From positions 1-64,000 of the forward strand of contig OV277867.1 of the NCBI GenBank assembly GCA_922989275.2: a stretch of DNA of 64,000 bases, given 5' to 3'. This stretch comes from Gari tellinella (taxonomy: Eukaryota > Mollusca > Bivalvia > Cardiida > Psammobiidae). Shown one piece after another: positions 21,501-33,614 of the stretch. How positions within the stretch are numbered: the stretch's first letter is position 1; every line of letters begins with the position of its first letter. A program made the position numbers and the translations under genes. The notes beneath the pieces were generated by a model. The model was not told where the DNA came from. It did no database searches and saw only the letters and a program-made list of their open reading frames with translations.

Positions 21501-24500
21501 AACTGATTTTCAACCTGAGGGTAATGGAAGTGTTATGGTGGGCAAACCCTCCAAAGTCATTTTGAACTGAGGGTTATGGAAGAGTAATCGAGGGTTAACC
21601 AACAAAACTCATTTACAAACTGAGGGTAATGGAAGTGTTATGGTGGGTAAACCCTCCAAAGTCATTTTCATACTTAGGGTGATGGAAGAGTAATGGTGGG
21701 TAACCCCTCCAAAGTCATTTTCATACTGAGGGTAATGGAAGAGTAATGGTGGGTAACCGCTCCAAAGTCATTTTGATACTGAGGATAATGGAAGAGTTAT
21801 GGTGGGTAAACCAACAAAACTCATGTACAAACTGAGGGTAATGGAAATGTAATGGTGGTTAAACCCTCCAAAGCAATTTTTATACTGAGGGTGATGGTAG
21901 AGTTATGGTGGCTGAACCCACAAAACTCATTTGCAAAGTGAGAGTTATGAAAGAGTAATGGTGAGTAAACCCACACAACTCATTTTCAAAGTGAGGGTTA
22001 TGGAAGATGGTGGGTTAACCCTCCAAAGTCATTTTTATACTGAGGGTAATTGAAGAGTAATGGTGGGTAAACTCACAAAACTCATTTTCAAACTGAGGGT
22101 AATGGAAGTGTAATGGTGGGTAAACCCTCCAATCTCATTTTCATACACAGGGTAATGGAAGAGTAATGGTGGGTAAACCCTGCAAAGTCAATTCCATACT
22201 TAGGGTAATGGCAGAGTAATGGTGGGTAACCCCTCCAAAGTCATTTTGATACTGAGGATAATGGAAGAGTTATGGTGGGTAAACCAACAAAACTCATGTA
22301 CAAACTGAGGGTAATGGAAATGTAATGGTGGTTAAACCCTCCAAAGCCATTTTTATACTGAGGGTGATGGTAGAGTTATGGTGGCTGAACCCACAAAACT
22401 CATTTGCAAAGTGAGGGTTATGAAAGAGTAATGGTGAGTAAACCCACACAACTCATTTTCAAAGTGAGGGTTATGGAAGATGGTGGGTTAACCCTCCAAA
22501 GTCATTTTTATACTGAGGGTAATTGAAGAGTAATGGTGGGTAAACTCACAATACTCATTTTCAAACTGAGGGTAATGGAAGTGTAATGGTGGGTAAACCC
22601 TCCAATCTCATTTTCATACACAGGGTAATGGAAGAGTAATGGTGGGTAAACCCTGCAAAGTCAATTCCATACTTAGGGTATTGGCAGAGTAATGGTGGGT
22701 AAACCCTCCAAAGTCAATTTCATACTTAGAGTAATGGGAGAGTAATGGTGGGTAACCCCTCCAAAGTCATTTTCATACTTAGGGATGGTGATTGATGATT
22801 GATGGTGATTGATGGTGATTGATGGTGATTGATGGTGATTGATGATGATTGATGATGATTGGTGATGATTAATGATGATGATTGATGACATTGATGATCA
22901 ATGAAATTGATCATTGATGATTGATGGTGATGATTGATAATAATTGATGAAGATTGATGGTGATGATTGATAATTGATGATTGATCGTGATGATTGATAA
23001 TAATTGATGATGATTGATGGTGATGATTGATGGTACGATGATTGATGGTGATGATTGATGATGATTGATGAAATTGATGATTGATGAAATTGATGATTGA
23101 TGATTGATGGTGATGATTGATGGTGATGATTGATGATTTATGATATTGATGATTGATCATTGATGACATTGATGATTTATGGTGATTATGAAAAAAATCG
23201 GTAGTGGGTGGGTAGTGGGTGGGTAGTGGGTAGTGGCTGGGTAATGGGTAGTGGGTGGGTAGTTTATGGACATTGGGTAGTGGGTGGGTAGTGGGTAGTG
23301 GTTAGTGGGTAGTGGGTGGGTAGTAGGTGGGTGGTGGGTAGTGGGTGGGTAGTGGGTGGGTAGTGTGTATTGGGTTGGTAGTGGGTGGGTAGTGGGTAGT
23401 TGGTGGGTTGTGGGTAGCTGGTGGGTAGTGGGTGGGTAATGGGTGGGTTGTGGATGGGTAGTGGATGGGTAGTGGGTTGTGGGTGGGTAGTGGGTGGGTA
23501 GTGGTTAGTGGGTGGGTTTTGGGTGATAGTGGGTGGGTAGTGAGTTGGTAGTGGGTGGGTAGTGGGTACTGGGTTTGGAGTGGATTGGTAGTGGATGGGT
23601 TGTTGGTAGTGGGTGGGTAGTGGGTGGGTAGTGGGTAGTGGATGGGTAGTGGGTGTGTAGTTGGTAGTGGGTAAAATGGTCCCACAAAACTTATTTTCGA
23701 ACTGAGGGTAATGGAAGAGTAATGGTGGGTAAACCCACAAAACTCATTTTCAAACTTAAGGTTATGGAAATGTAATGGTGGGTAAACCCTCAAAAGTCAT
23801 TTTTATTCTGAGGGTGATGGAAGAGTGATGGTGAGTAAACCCACAAAACTCATTTTCATACTTAGGGTAATGGAAGAGTAATGGTGGGTTAACCCTCCAA
23901 AGTCAATTTCATACTTAGGGTAATGGAAGAGTAATGGTGGTTAAACCCTCCAAAGTCATTTTGATTCTGAGGGTAATGGATGAGTAATGGTAGGTAAATC
24001 AACAGAACTCATTTACAAACTGAGGGTAATGGAAATGTAATGGTGGGTAAACCCTCCAAAGTCATTTTTATACTGATGGTGATGTAAGAGTAATGGTGGC
24101 TGAACCCACAAAACTTGTTTTCAAAGTGAGGGTTATGGAAGAGTAATGGTGAGTAAACCCACAAAACTCATTTTCAAAGTGAGGGTTATGGAAGAGTAAT
24201 GGTGGGTAAAGCCTCAACAAAGTGATTTTCGGCAGGTTGGTAATGGGGTTAATAGTCATTGAACCCATCAAAGTCATTTAAGCAGTAGGGTAATGGGGTC
24301 TTGGTCATTGAACCCAACAAAGTCATTTACAGCAGGAGGGTAATGGGGAAAAAGTGGCTGAACTCACCAAAGTCAATATCAACAATAGGGTAAAGGGGGT
24401 AATGGTCAATGATCTCATCGAAGTCATTTTCAGCAGTAGGGTATGGGGGGGGTTTAAGTATTGCTCATAAACAGACTCAATTAAACCGAGTCTGCAATTT

Positions 24501-27500
24501 TCAGTATTTGCTTTGTTTTCTGTGCTTTCAAAGGATCTCCCCTTATTTAGATTATGTTGACTAAACAAAACAAAGTCCATTTCAACAAGAGGGTAATGTG
24601 GGTAATTGAACATAAAATCGTTAAGACCAGGTGGGTGATCAGGGTTATGGTCATGAACCAACCAATCATTTTCAGCAGTAGGGTAATGGGGGTAATGGTC
24701 ATTGAACCCAACGATGTCGTTACAGCAGGTGGGTAATTGGGGTAACAGTAGTTGAAATCACTTAAGTCATTTTCAGCAGAAGGGGAATAGTGGTTAATGG
24801 TGGGGGACCCTAACGGAAGTTAATGGTGATTGTATGCAATAAGAACAAAGGATTCTATTTTTAGTAACCAACATAATTCTGGGTAATCCCTTTTTACATG
24901 TAGACAAAAATCAATTGATAAAAATAGAACAATTACAATCACGTGATACATCTCCTACTGATTTAATATCATCATGTGACTAAGTCATATGATTTCTATT
25001 TATACGTATGGACATATCCACAGTGGACAAGTTGTCAAAGTGCCTAGTGGGTAGTGGGTAGTGGGTGGGTAGTGGGTAGTTGGTGGGAAGTGGGTGGGTA
25101 GTGGGTGGGTAGTGGGTAGTGGATGGGTAGTGGATGGGTGGGTAATGGGTGGGTAGTGGGTAGTGGGTGGGTGGTGGGTAGTGGGTAGTGGGTGGGTAGT
25201 GGATAGTGGGTGGGTAGTGGGTAGTGGATGGGTAGTGGATGGGTGGGTAATGGGTGGGTAGTGGGTAGTGGGTGGGTAGTGGAAGTGGGTAGTGGGTAGT
25301 GGGTGGGTAGTGAGTAGTGGGTGGGTAGTGGGTGGTGGGTAGTGGGTAGTTGGTGGGTAGTGGATAGTGGATGGGTAGTGGGTAGTGGGTGGGTAGTGGA
25401 TGGGTGGGTAATGGGTGGGTAGTGGGTGGGTAGTGGGTGGTGGGTAGTGGGTAGTGGGTGGGTAGTGGGTAGTGGGTGGGTAGTGGGTAGTTGGTGGGTA
25501 GTTGGTAGTGGGTTAAGTGGGTGGGTAGTGGGTATTGGGTAATGGAAGAGTAATGGTGAGTAAACCCCCCAAAGCCATTTTCATACTGAGGGTAATGGAA
25601 GGGCAATGGTGAGTAAACCCATAAAAGTCACTTTACAGTTGAAGGTAATGGGAGGGTTATCGTGGATAACCCCAAAGTCGTTTTTATAAGGAGGGTTATG
25701 GGAGGGTATAGTGTATAGATAAACCCTACAAAGCCATTATCATACTGAGGGTAATGGAAGTCTTATGGGGATTCATCCCTCCAAAGTCATTTGCAGCAGA
25801 TGGGTAATGACGCTAGTTGTCGTTGGATCAAACAGTCTGTTTCAGCAGAGGGTCGATAGGGGTAATGGTGGCTGTCTCCACAAAATTGTTTTCAGCAGGT
25901 GGGTAATAGAGGTAGTGGTCAGAGAAGGGATAACAGTCGCTAAACTCACCAAAGTCATTTCAGCAGAAAGGTAATGGGGTTATGGTCATTGAACCCACCA
26001 AAGTCATTTTCAGCAGGAGGGTAATGGGGATAACAGTGGCTGATCCAACCAAAGTCATTTTCAGCAGTAATGTAATGAGGGTAATGATGGCTGAACACAA
26101 CAAAGTCATTTTCAACAATAGGGTAATGGGGTTATGATGGCTGAACACAACAAAGTCATTTTAAACAATAGGGTAATGGGGGTTATGGTCCTTGAACTCA
26201 TGGAAGTCATTTTCAGCAGTAGGGTAATGGGGGTTATGATGGCTGAACACAACAAAGTCATTTTCAACAATAGGGTAATGGGGGTAATGGTCATTGAACT
26301 CATCGAAGTCATTTTCATCAATAGGGTAATCGGGGTTATGATGGCTGAACACAACAAAGTCATTTTCAGCAGTAGGGTAATGGGGGTTATGGTCATTGAA
26401 CCCAACGATGTCGTTACAGCAGGTGGGTAATTGGGGTAATGGTTGTTGAAACCACTTTAGTCATTTTCAGCAGAAGGGTAATGGGGGTAATGGTCATTGA
26501 ACTCATTGAAGTCATTTTCAGCAGTAGGGTAATGGGGGTTATGATGGCTGAACACAACAAAGTCATTTTCAACAATAGGGTAATGGGCGTAATGGTCATT
26601 GAACTCATTGAAGTCATTTTCAACAATAGGGTAATGGGGGTAATGGTCATTGAACTCATCGAAGTCATTTTCAACAATAGGGTAATGGGGGTAATGGTCA
26701 TTGAACTCATTGAAGTCATTTTCAGCAGTACGGTAATGGGGTTATGATTGCTGAACACAACAAAGTCATTTTCAACAATATGATAATGGGGGTAATGGTC
26801 ATTGAACTCATCGAAGTCATTTTCAGCAGTAGGGTAATGGGGGTTATGATGGCTGAACACAACAAAGTCATTTTCAACAAAAGGGTAATGGGGTAATGGT
26901 CATTGAACTCATCGAAGTCATTTTCAACAATAGGGTAATGGGGGTAATGGTCATTGAACTCATCGAAGTCATTTTCAGCAGTAGGGTAATGGGGGTTATG
27001 ATGGCTGAACACAACAAAGTCATTTTCAACAATAGGGTAATGGGGGTAATGGTCATTGAACTCATGGAAGTCATTTTCAGCAGTAGGGTAATGGGGGTTA
27101 TGATGGCTGAACACAACAAAGTCATTTTCAACAATAGGGTAATGGGGGTAATGGTCATTGAACTCATCGAAGTCATTTTCAGCAGTAGGGTAATGGGGGT
27201 TATGATGGCTGAACACAACAAAGTCATTTTCAGCAGTAGGGTAATGGAGGTTATGGTCATTGAACCCAACGATGTCGTTACAGCAGGTGGGTAATTGGGG
27301 TAATGGTTGTTGAAACCACTTAATGGTGAGGGATCCCTACCGGAAGTTAATGATGATGGTATGCAATTAGAACAAAGGATTCTATTTTTAGTAACAGACA
27401 TAATTCTGGGTAAACCAATTGCTAAAAATAGAACAATTATAATCACGTGATACATCTTCTACTGATTTAATATCATCATGTGACTAAGTCATATGATTTC

Positions 27501-27552
27501 TATTTATAAGTATGGACATGTCCACAGTGGACAAGTCGTCAAAGTGCTTATA
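18543..27552. repeat. Subtelomere-like 9.01-kb unit, copy 2
   Basis: Repeats 9148-18160 in the same order: G-rich 18543-19222, minisatellite to 20296, short island 20297-20454, TGATTGATG array to 20927, G-rich to 21422, minisatellite to 22776, TGATTGATGG array to 23196, G-rich to 23675, minisatellite to 24809, long island 24810-25044, G-rich to 25537, minisatellite to 27326, island 27327-27552. Visible differences are few: several in the first G-rich array (net 3 bp), C15641/T25033 and T17489/A26881. Confidence 0.95.
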
Positions 27553-27734
27553 CCCTAACCCTAACCCTAACCCTAACCCTAACCCTAACCCTAACCCTAA
27601 CCCTAACCCTAACCCTAACCCTAACCCTAACCCTAACCCTAACCCTAACCCTAACCCTAACCCTAACCCTAACCCTAACCCTAACCCTAACCCTAACCCT
27701 AACCCTAACCCTAATTAGGGTTGTAACCCTAACC
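27553..27734. repeat. Telomeric repeat tract 3, with a small inversion at its end
   Basis: CCCTAA hexamers run to 27714 (162 bp). Then one hexamer is inverted (TTAGGGTTG, 27715-27723), followed by TAACCCTAACCC. The right end therefore forms the short palindrome TTAGGGTTGTAACCCTAA. Confidence 0.95.
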
Positions 27735-27736
27735 CA

Positions 27737-28263
27737 GGGGACCCACGGACCGTTGGGCTATATCTCGAAAAATATAGGAGGGTTAAGGTTGGTTGATTGA
27801 TATCAAGTAGGGTTTGATATCTAACAACGATCAAAATACAGTTTGGATCTAACCCAGGCTTAGTTTGGTCATTGGGTTAAATCACACTTTGATTTAACCC
27901 AATGGAGAGTTAAGAAGTGGGTTAGCGTTGAGCAGTATTACGTTCGTTGTTAGATATGCGTATCTCTAGACGTTTTTTTCGTTTTTTTGATATCTAGTTT
28001 CCCTAGAAAAAGTTAGAAAGTTAGGTCAAAAAATGGGGTATAGGTATAACCCTAGGTCGGTACTACATGAATTTCAGTATTACCTGGGGTTAGGGTCAAC
28101 TTTGTTAATCTTGTGAGATAAGGGAAAACCTTTGGCTAGGATGAAATTAGGCGTAAAAAAAGCCTAACCCAGCTTTAAGATCAATGCTAGGGCTATTTAA
28201 AATAGCTAACCCTAGGCACAAACTTTCTGGCGGTCCGTGGGTCCCCGGGGGACCCACGGACCG
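27737..28263. repeat. Element with GGGGACCCACGGACCG ends next to the telomeric tract
   Basis: GGGGACCCACGGACCG at 27737-27752 faces its exact complement at 28231-28246. The motif occurs again in direct orientation at 28248-28263, making a perfect palindrome at 28231-28263. The interior has no ORF but holds GGGTTAGCGTTGA (also near 28310) and TAACCC words. It looks like a terminal-inverted-repeat element inserted at or beside telomeric DNA. Confidence 0.75.
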
Positions 28264-28915
28264 CAAAAAAATGAGCGAAAAACGTCTAAAAAATGTCATT
28301 TAGGGGCGTGGGTTAGCGTTGAAACCATGATTACTTTTGAGAGCGTAAAAAGTTAGGGTATACGTCTGTTTTTACCTTAATCGTAGTCCCTCTAATAAAA
28401 AAGATAACTTAAGATTAATACTTTTTTGTCAAAAAGCTGTAGTCAAGACCCCCTACCTACTTTGGATACTCATATCTTTTGAACTAGATGGAAATTCCAT
28501 AATCTGAGTTCATAGTTCTGGAAACGGAACTCTAAACTCAATATACAGGTAGTAGCTCATGGGAACTCGGCGTTTTAAGCACCTAGCTTGACCTCCGAAC
28601 ATGACCAAAAAGTGACAAAAATGACTCCTTGACCCCTACCTACTTTGACTTTATTTTTTAGCTCTGTTTAAAGCTTCTCTGAGCTCAGACTCAGAAGAAC
28701 TGAAAATAAGGCTTATATGTACTTATATATGGTTAGAAAATCCATATTTAAGAACGTGCTTGGCCATTGGGTTAAATCGCACTCAAAATTGCTCAAACTT
28801 CAATTTGCTTGTCATTATATACATTGATGAAAAGTTCAATTTCAAATCAAATTTACAATCAAAAGGATAAAATACGTCTTTCTCTCTTACAGGCTAGTGC
28901 AGCCGAAGTTTGATA
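28264..28915. other. Non-coding DNA with diverged internal repeats
   Basis: CCCCTACCTACTTTG occurs twice (about 28448 and 28634), and a stretch like GGGTTAGCGTTGA recurs from the preceding element. No ORF of interest. This may be the remainder of a second GGGGACCC-ended element. Confidence 0.45.
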
Positions 28916-28916
28916 G

Positions 28917-29585
28917 ATAGATAGATAAGATAAGATAAGATTTTATTTCCACCTTTAGACTAACAAGTCCATGAGGTAACACATTCAATACATTCATCAA
29001 GATGACATTGATCAACAGAAATAATCTATATCATTCAAGCTAGTTTTCAATGCGTACATATAAATTTTCAGCGATCTAGCCACCCTGAAAAAGTTTGTTC
29101 TAAAAATAATTAGACTGCAGACTGATACAAGTCATCTGCAAACAGTTCAGACTAGGGTCAGACAGTTCCTTCTATGGAGACTCTGTCTGACCTTTGGTTA
29201 CTCTGTTTACCAAACACTAAAATCTACCTTAAGTTACAAAGCTGCAGTACTTTTTGAAATTGTTATTGTAATAAATATTTTGAAAGAGAAGCTGTATGGT
29301 GACTAGATCTAGATCTTATACTGAAACTGTTCTCATTTACAATGCAAGTATAAGTACAAATTAATTGTTATTTATCATAAATGCTTTTTGTATAGTCGTA
29401 GACTGTTATTGTTTCAATGCTCTTAAAGTAATCGATGAAATATAAACTCAAAAGCTCTAAACTTCGTTCTTGATTTATCAACTTTTTCCAAGAGCAAATT
29501 TCCATTATCTCTTGAAACTGTGTCCATCAATCTAGAACCTCTACTATGAATCCTCTGGAAACAAGTTTTGTTTTTGTAGCGGAGA
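28917..29585 (-). mobile_element. Possible 3' end of a LINE-like element (minus strand)
   Basis: Read on the minus strand, the region ends in GGTGGAAATAAAATC and a (TCTTA)n/(TATC)n tail at 28917-28945. An AATAAA-type signal plus a short tandem tail is characteristic of many LINE 3' ends. About 50 in-frame codons upstream (near 29430-29585) hint at a coding C-terminus, but I do not recognise a domain. It could also be an unrelated repeat end. Confidence 0.35.
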
Positions 29586-29589
29586 AGGT

Positions 29590-30485
29590 GTATATGTAGG
29601 CTATTTATTTATATAAACTTAGCCTTGTGTAACTTTATAACTTATAAAACGACCAAACAGAACGCACAACGTATAGTTCTATGGCATACTTTTCTACCCA
29701 CATAAAACATATAGTTCTGACAACGTATCAACAACAAATTCAGTAATATATAGAACTAGTAACATCTGAACAAATGCATGACATAACAAATGCATGACAA
29801 TGCATGAAAAGCATTATATACAGTAGCCATTTATTCTATTATCATAATGAGAGATCTTCGCATATAACGTCACAACTGTCAGTAGAATTGATTTATGGTC
29901 CAAGGGACGCAAACCCTATAATTACATTTAAACCTGACGCGATGAACTTATACCCCCTGCAATATCATCGCGCTGCACGCACCAACAATGTGTCCAGAAA
30001 TACCCGTATCTTAGAGATTCAAGTGTCATGTTCGCCGGCTCAGCCGTTGATCTTGGCGATTTAATTAAAAGTTTTCGTGAGAAAATGAGAGAATCTTAAA
30101 CGATAGCCGGTTAACGAGTGCAGCCCGATATCATCGCAAAAAGATTCTGATAGATATATCAAATTAGATCTATCAAACAACATCTAATAGGTCAAAATAA
30201 AATAGTTCAAATTAAATCTGTTAACCAACATTATATATCTATCAAAAGTGCTCGACAGAATCCAGAACCCCGGCTACCTATAAGAAACATGATACAGATA
30301 CAACATTTAAGTAAAGGGAGACTACTCGGTTTGGCATAAATCCTTCAAATGTCCTGGTGAAAATTTTAAATTGTTAATAAAATGAAAATTTCAGCTAGGA
30401 TTCTGAAACTGTTTTAAACATGGCTATATATGATCCAAAGCTACCTGCATGTGAAGTTTAAAGTAGATCTGAACAGTACTTTGGA
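29590..30485. other. No recognisable feature
   Basis: AT-rich sequence with a few short open frames (one of 86 codons at 29804-30064 that matches nothing I recognise). No repeat structure is evident. Confidence 0.5.
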
Positions 30486-30490
30486 AAATA

Positions 30491-30656
30491 GGTGTCGGCC
30501 TGGTCTAATTTCGCCCTATATAATCTATAGTAAAATGCCTAGCTTTCCGAGCCAACAGCTCCCTCCAAAACAGGATCTAGGCTATAAAAGACATACCCTT
30601 CAATTCTTATCCTCTAAAATGGATTATATAGGGCGAAATTAGACCAGGCCGACACC
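30491..30656. mobile_element. 166-bp MITE with 35-bp terminal inverted repeats
   Basis: GGTGTCGGCCTGGTCTAATT (continuing to TATATAATC) at 30491 is repeated in reverse complement up to 30656. The interior is about 95 bp without an ORF. It lies immediately 5' of a gypsy pol remnant and probably inserted into that element; AAATA/AAATG flanks might be a mutated target duplication. Confidence 0.85.
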
Positions 30657-30900
30657 AAATGAGAGTCCTTAAAAGCGCCTGTTCTTTATCTAGGACATAT
30701 ATTTGAGGATGGGATTGCTACGGATCCTAACAAAACAGCAGATATTGAAAACTGGCAAACACCCTGCAATGTCAAAGAACGACAATACGACATTATTTCT
30801 TATTTGAACGAAACCAATTGCAAACGCGTTTCAATAGAATATAGACATTGAAAAGAGTGTAAAGCTGTTGAAGCCTTATTAAAATCTTAGTTGCAAACAG
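30657..30900 (+). pseudogene. Ty3/gypsy-type pol fragment (end of reverse transcriptase)
   Basis: From about 30672 the frame reads LKAPVLYLGHIF, then DGIATDPNKTADIENW, then a PxNVKE-like motif (to about 30783). This is the signature block after the RT palm in Ty3/gypsy elements (LGH..S..GI..DP.K...I..W..P...KE). A second, frameshifted match to the ECK.AvEALLKS-type segment at the start of the RNase H connection follows near 30852-30890. In-frame stops, frameshifts and absence of the catalytic RT motifs show an old remnant. The MITE at 30491 cuts off the upstream part. Confidence 0.72.
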
Positions 30901-30965
30901 ATTGGACTTAATAAGACTCCTAGTTACTCGATGTCTGGTCTGGATCCAAACCGTTTGCAATAATA
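30890..30965. repeat. Diverged core palindrome
   Basis: TTGCAAACAGATTGGAC at 30891 faces GGTCTGGATCCAAACCGTTTGCAA ending near 30962, a degenerate member of the palindromic core described at 33484. Confidence 0.6.
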
Positions 30966-31140
30966 CTAAGCGAACTCGCAGAATTTATATCCTCTGTCGA
31001 AGCAATTTAGAGAAAAAAGTTGAAACCTTTATTGTGAGAGGTACAAATGGTAGGCTTCTGTCGTTAACAAATTATCCAGCAATCACGCTGGTTCAGCAGT
31101 CGCATAAAATAGGTTTGCCTGTAATTCTTTTCTAATATCT

Positions 31141-31360
31141 CTTTTATGCCCAATGGCTTAACCTATTACCCCATAAATACGCCTTTTTACGCCTCTGATT
31201 TATTGCTTCACTCAAGAAAATAGATCCACTTCATACAGTCATGAGTATGTATCATAAAAAATATTGTCCATATTCTAGCAGATGGTAGCTTATGGCAGGC
31301 TGAAAGTAGAGCAGAATCCTTTCAACCTGGTTAAAGTGACAACTTATATTAAAAACTAGA
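31141..31360. repeat. Copy of the repeat found in the recombinase intron (inverted)
   Basis: TAACCTATTACCCCATAAATACGCCT (near 31160-31187) is the reverse complement of part of the intron at about 789-816. Further right, GGCAGGCTGAAAGTAGAGCAGAAT matches the other half of that family. Confidence 0.65.
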
Positions 31361-31659
31361 AACATCTTGGCTATAGGGTAAGGTTAAAATGATACAAAAG
31401 GATCATTATTGCCGAAAATCGCTCACCTGGTAACGAATGGTTTCTTTATACATAGCTTTCACAGAAGTTATAATAAGGACTAGAGTTTAAACACTGTTTA
31501 AAACAGCATTGTCAGCCCTCAATGGCAGAAAACTGTTGAAAATCAACCCATTACACCCGTATTTATACCCATATAAGAACTTACAGCCAATATAGTTTTA
31601 CAAAGTTTTATCAAAGTACGTTCATATTTGTAGAAACTAAAGCGCAAAACATTATATAA

Positions 31660-31775
31660 ATAATAAATGGCAGATTGCGTGATATTCAAATTGTCAACCC
31701 GAGAAACAGAATGTTACCCCGAGACGAAGGTTGACAATTTGAATGTCAAGCAAACTGCCATCTGATATTTATTTT
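31660..31775. repeat. Short hairpin element
   Basis: AAATGGCAGATTGCGTGATATTCAAATTG and GTCAACC on the left face GGTTGACAATTTGAATGTC...CAAACTGCCAT on the right, arms of about 37 bp around a ~30-bp loop. No ORF. Confidence 0.7.
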
Positions 31776-31921
31776 TTAACACCGAGCTTATCAACCCTAG
31801 CTGTGGAATCTCTTCGTTCGTATTTTATAAAACATGTTGTGAATACCAATTAATCACCGCCGCGCACGTATCGCGGGAAACGACGTAGACGTACAAACAT
31901 GACAGAAGGATGTAAGACAAG

Positions 31922-32171
31922 TACAGTGGAGAATCTGTTATTCTTTCCCGTTTAAACGCAAACGTACGCAAACGCAAAGCACTAAAACGTAGAAAAAAAC
32001 AACTTTTGGACAATTCTGATATTTCATGTTTATCTTGGTGGCAAACATTCTGGAGCCTGATCAGACGCCGGGTTACCCGGCGTCTGATCTGGCTCCAAAC
32101 TGTTTGCACTGCAAATAATAGTTTTAGCGTAAACGCGTTTATTGGGAAAGAATAACACATTCTCCACTGTA
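31922..32171. mobile_element. Family A MITE, 250 bp (reference copy)
   Basis: TA-flanked element with inverted ends CAGTGGAGAATCTGTTATTC and TTTCCCRTTTAAACGC. The left arm has ACGCAAACGTACGCAAACGC, the right arm GTAAACGCGTTTATTGGGAAAG. In the centre (32041-32107) is a palindrome with GATCAGACGCCGGG/CCCGGCGTCTGATC. TA target and CAGTG ends suggest mobilisation by a Tc1/mariner-type transposase encoded elsewhere. The short open frames on both strands only reflect the palindrome. Confidence 0.9.
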
Positions 32172-32390
32172 TATGTAGATTGAAGCCACAATGTCTTTTT
32201 CATTTACTAGTTGGCAACTATCCTCCTCCGAAATTGTTGCAAATCGTTTGGATTCCATGTTTGGTATTTGTTTATGAACAGTAATCTGGGTCAGAAAAAA
32301 GCGTGACCAAGTAGTCCAGATGCTTGGATTTTTGTAAGGGAATGTAGAAAGGGACGCAACTCGTACAGACAATGCTAAAAGCCTATAGTA

Positions 32391-32550
32391 GTTACCTGTC
32401 CTTAAAGATTTTCTGCCACGTTCGCATAGCGAAAAGAATATTATATACAGTGACAGTATTTTTCAATAAGAAGTTACCTGCCCTTATAGCTTTTCTGGGA
32501 CATTCACATAGCGAAACGAAGTTCATATAGATTGACAGTATTTTTGGATG
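32391..32550. repeat. Two tandem copies of an 82-bp unit
   Basis: GTTACCTGYCCTTA at 32391 and 32473. Both units contain ACRTTCRCATAGCGAAA and GACAGTATTTTT. Copies differ at about one base in six. Confidence 0.75.
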
Positions 32551-33360
32551 GGAAATTAACATTGTAACTGAAAGTAACGTGTGACAATGAAGAATAAAAC
32601 ATGTTCTAGCATATCTAAGTGTATCAGCCGCAGATAACTTTTGACGCAATGATCGAGTTTAACAATGGTAGTATTCTTTCAATAACTCCCATTTTATGCA
32701 TTGTGTGAAAGTTTGAATAAAATAATTTTTAAACTGTAGTTACTAGAGTGTGGATACTGTTAAAAATGGCATTTTTACCTTATCAAGAGCGGATAACTCT
32801 TTGAAAATAAGCCTGATTCGGACAATAATTCAAACTCATTCAAGAAAATGTAGTCATGTCTTGTTTTATAACAAGCACTCAAATTTGTAGACACTATAGA
32901 GGGTAAACAATACTGAATAAATATTTGGACAAAGAGCTTTATTGACTTCGAGAAAAATGTCATAATAGAAGCTCCGATCCCTTTCACAGCCATAACCTTA
33001 TCTTCTTTAAACAACTGTCGTCTGCTGTTATTTCTCTAACTTAATTTTAGTATGGTATATTGACTGAATAAATATTGAAATAAGTGTCAAAAGGTTTGAA
33101 TAATAATCCAACACTGAACTACGCGGTGTCTGATCAGGATCGTAACTATATTGCAAATAAACACTGTAAGGCAGTAAATTTCCAGTTAACAAAACAAAAC
33201 ATTGCCACTACACAAAAAAAATACCAGTGGAATAACAATATATAAAACACAATGTAAATAAATTGTTTTAATGGCAAATACAATAGGTAAACCAGAGCAC
33301 CCTATTCATTAGAATAATCTGTTCGAGATAATTCTGATACGCAAAACACTGTAGGATTTG
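32551..33360. other. No recognisable gene; one core-palindrome half
   Basis: GCGGTGTCTGATCAGGATC near 33122 is the right half of a decayed core palindrome. Otherwise AT-rich with short frames only. Confidence 0.5.
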
Positions 33361-33364
33361 GTGC

Positions 33365-33614
33365 TACAGTGGCGAATCTGTTATTCTTTCCCGTTTAAAC
33401 GCAAACGTACGCAAACGCAAAGCGCTAAAACGTAGAAAAGAACAACTTTTGGACAATTCTGATATTTCATGTTTATCATGGTGGCAAACTGTTTGGAGCC
33501 TGATCAGACGCCGGGTTACCCGGCGTCTGATCTGGCTCCAAACTGTTTGCACTGCAAATAATAGTTTTAGCGTAAACGCGTTTCTTGGGAAAGAATAACA
33601 GATTCTCCACTGTA
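33365..33614. mobile_element. Family A MITE, 250 bp
   Basis: Starts TACAGTGGCGAATC, ends GATTCTCCACTGTA. Its core at 33484-33550 is a near-perfect palindrome: left half GCAAACTGTTTGGAGCC-TGATCAGACGCCGGG, right half its complement, apart from TGATCAG versus TGATCTG. Confidence 0.92.

Noticed and set aside
29804..30064. 86-codon open frame
   Set aside because: Length is within chance expectation; no motif recognised and no splice or neighbour evidence.
33364..33552. Arg-rich frames (RRRVTRRLI type) repeated at many sites
   Set aside because: They are the palindromic core and arms of family A MITEs, open on both strands.
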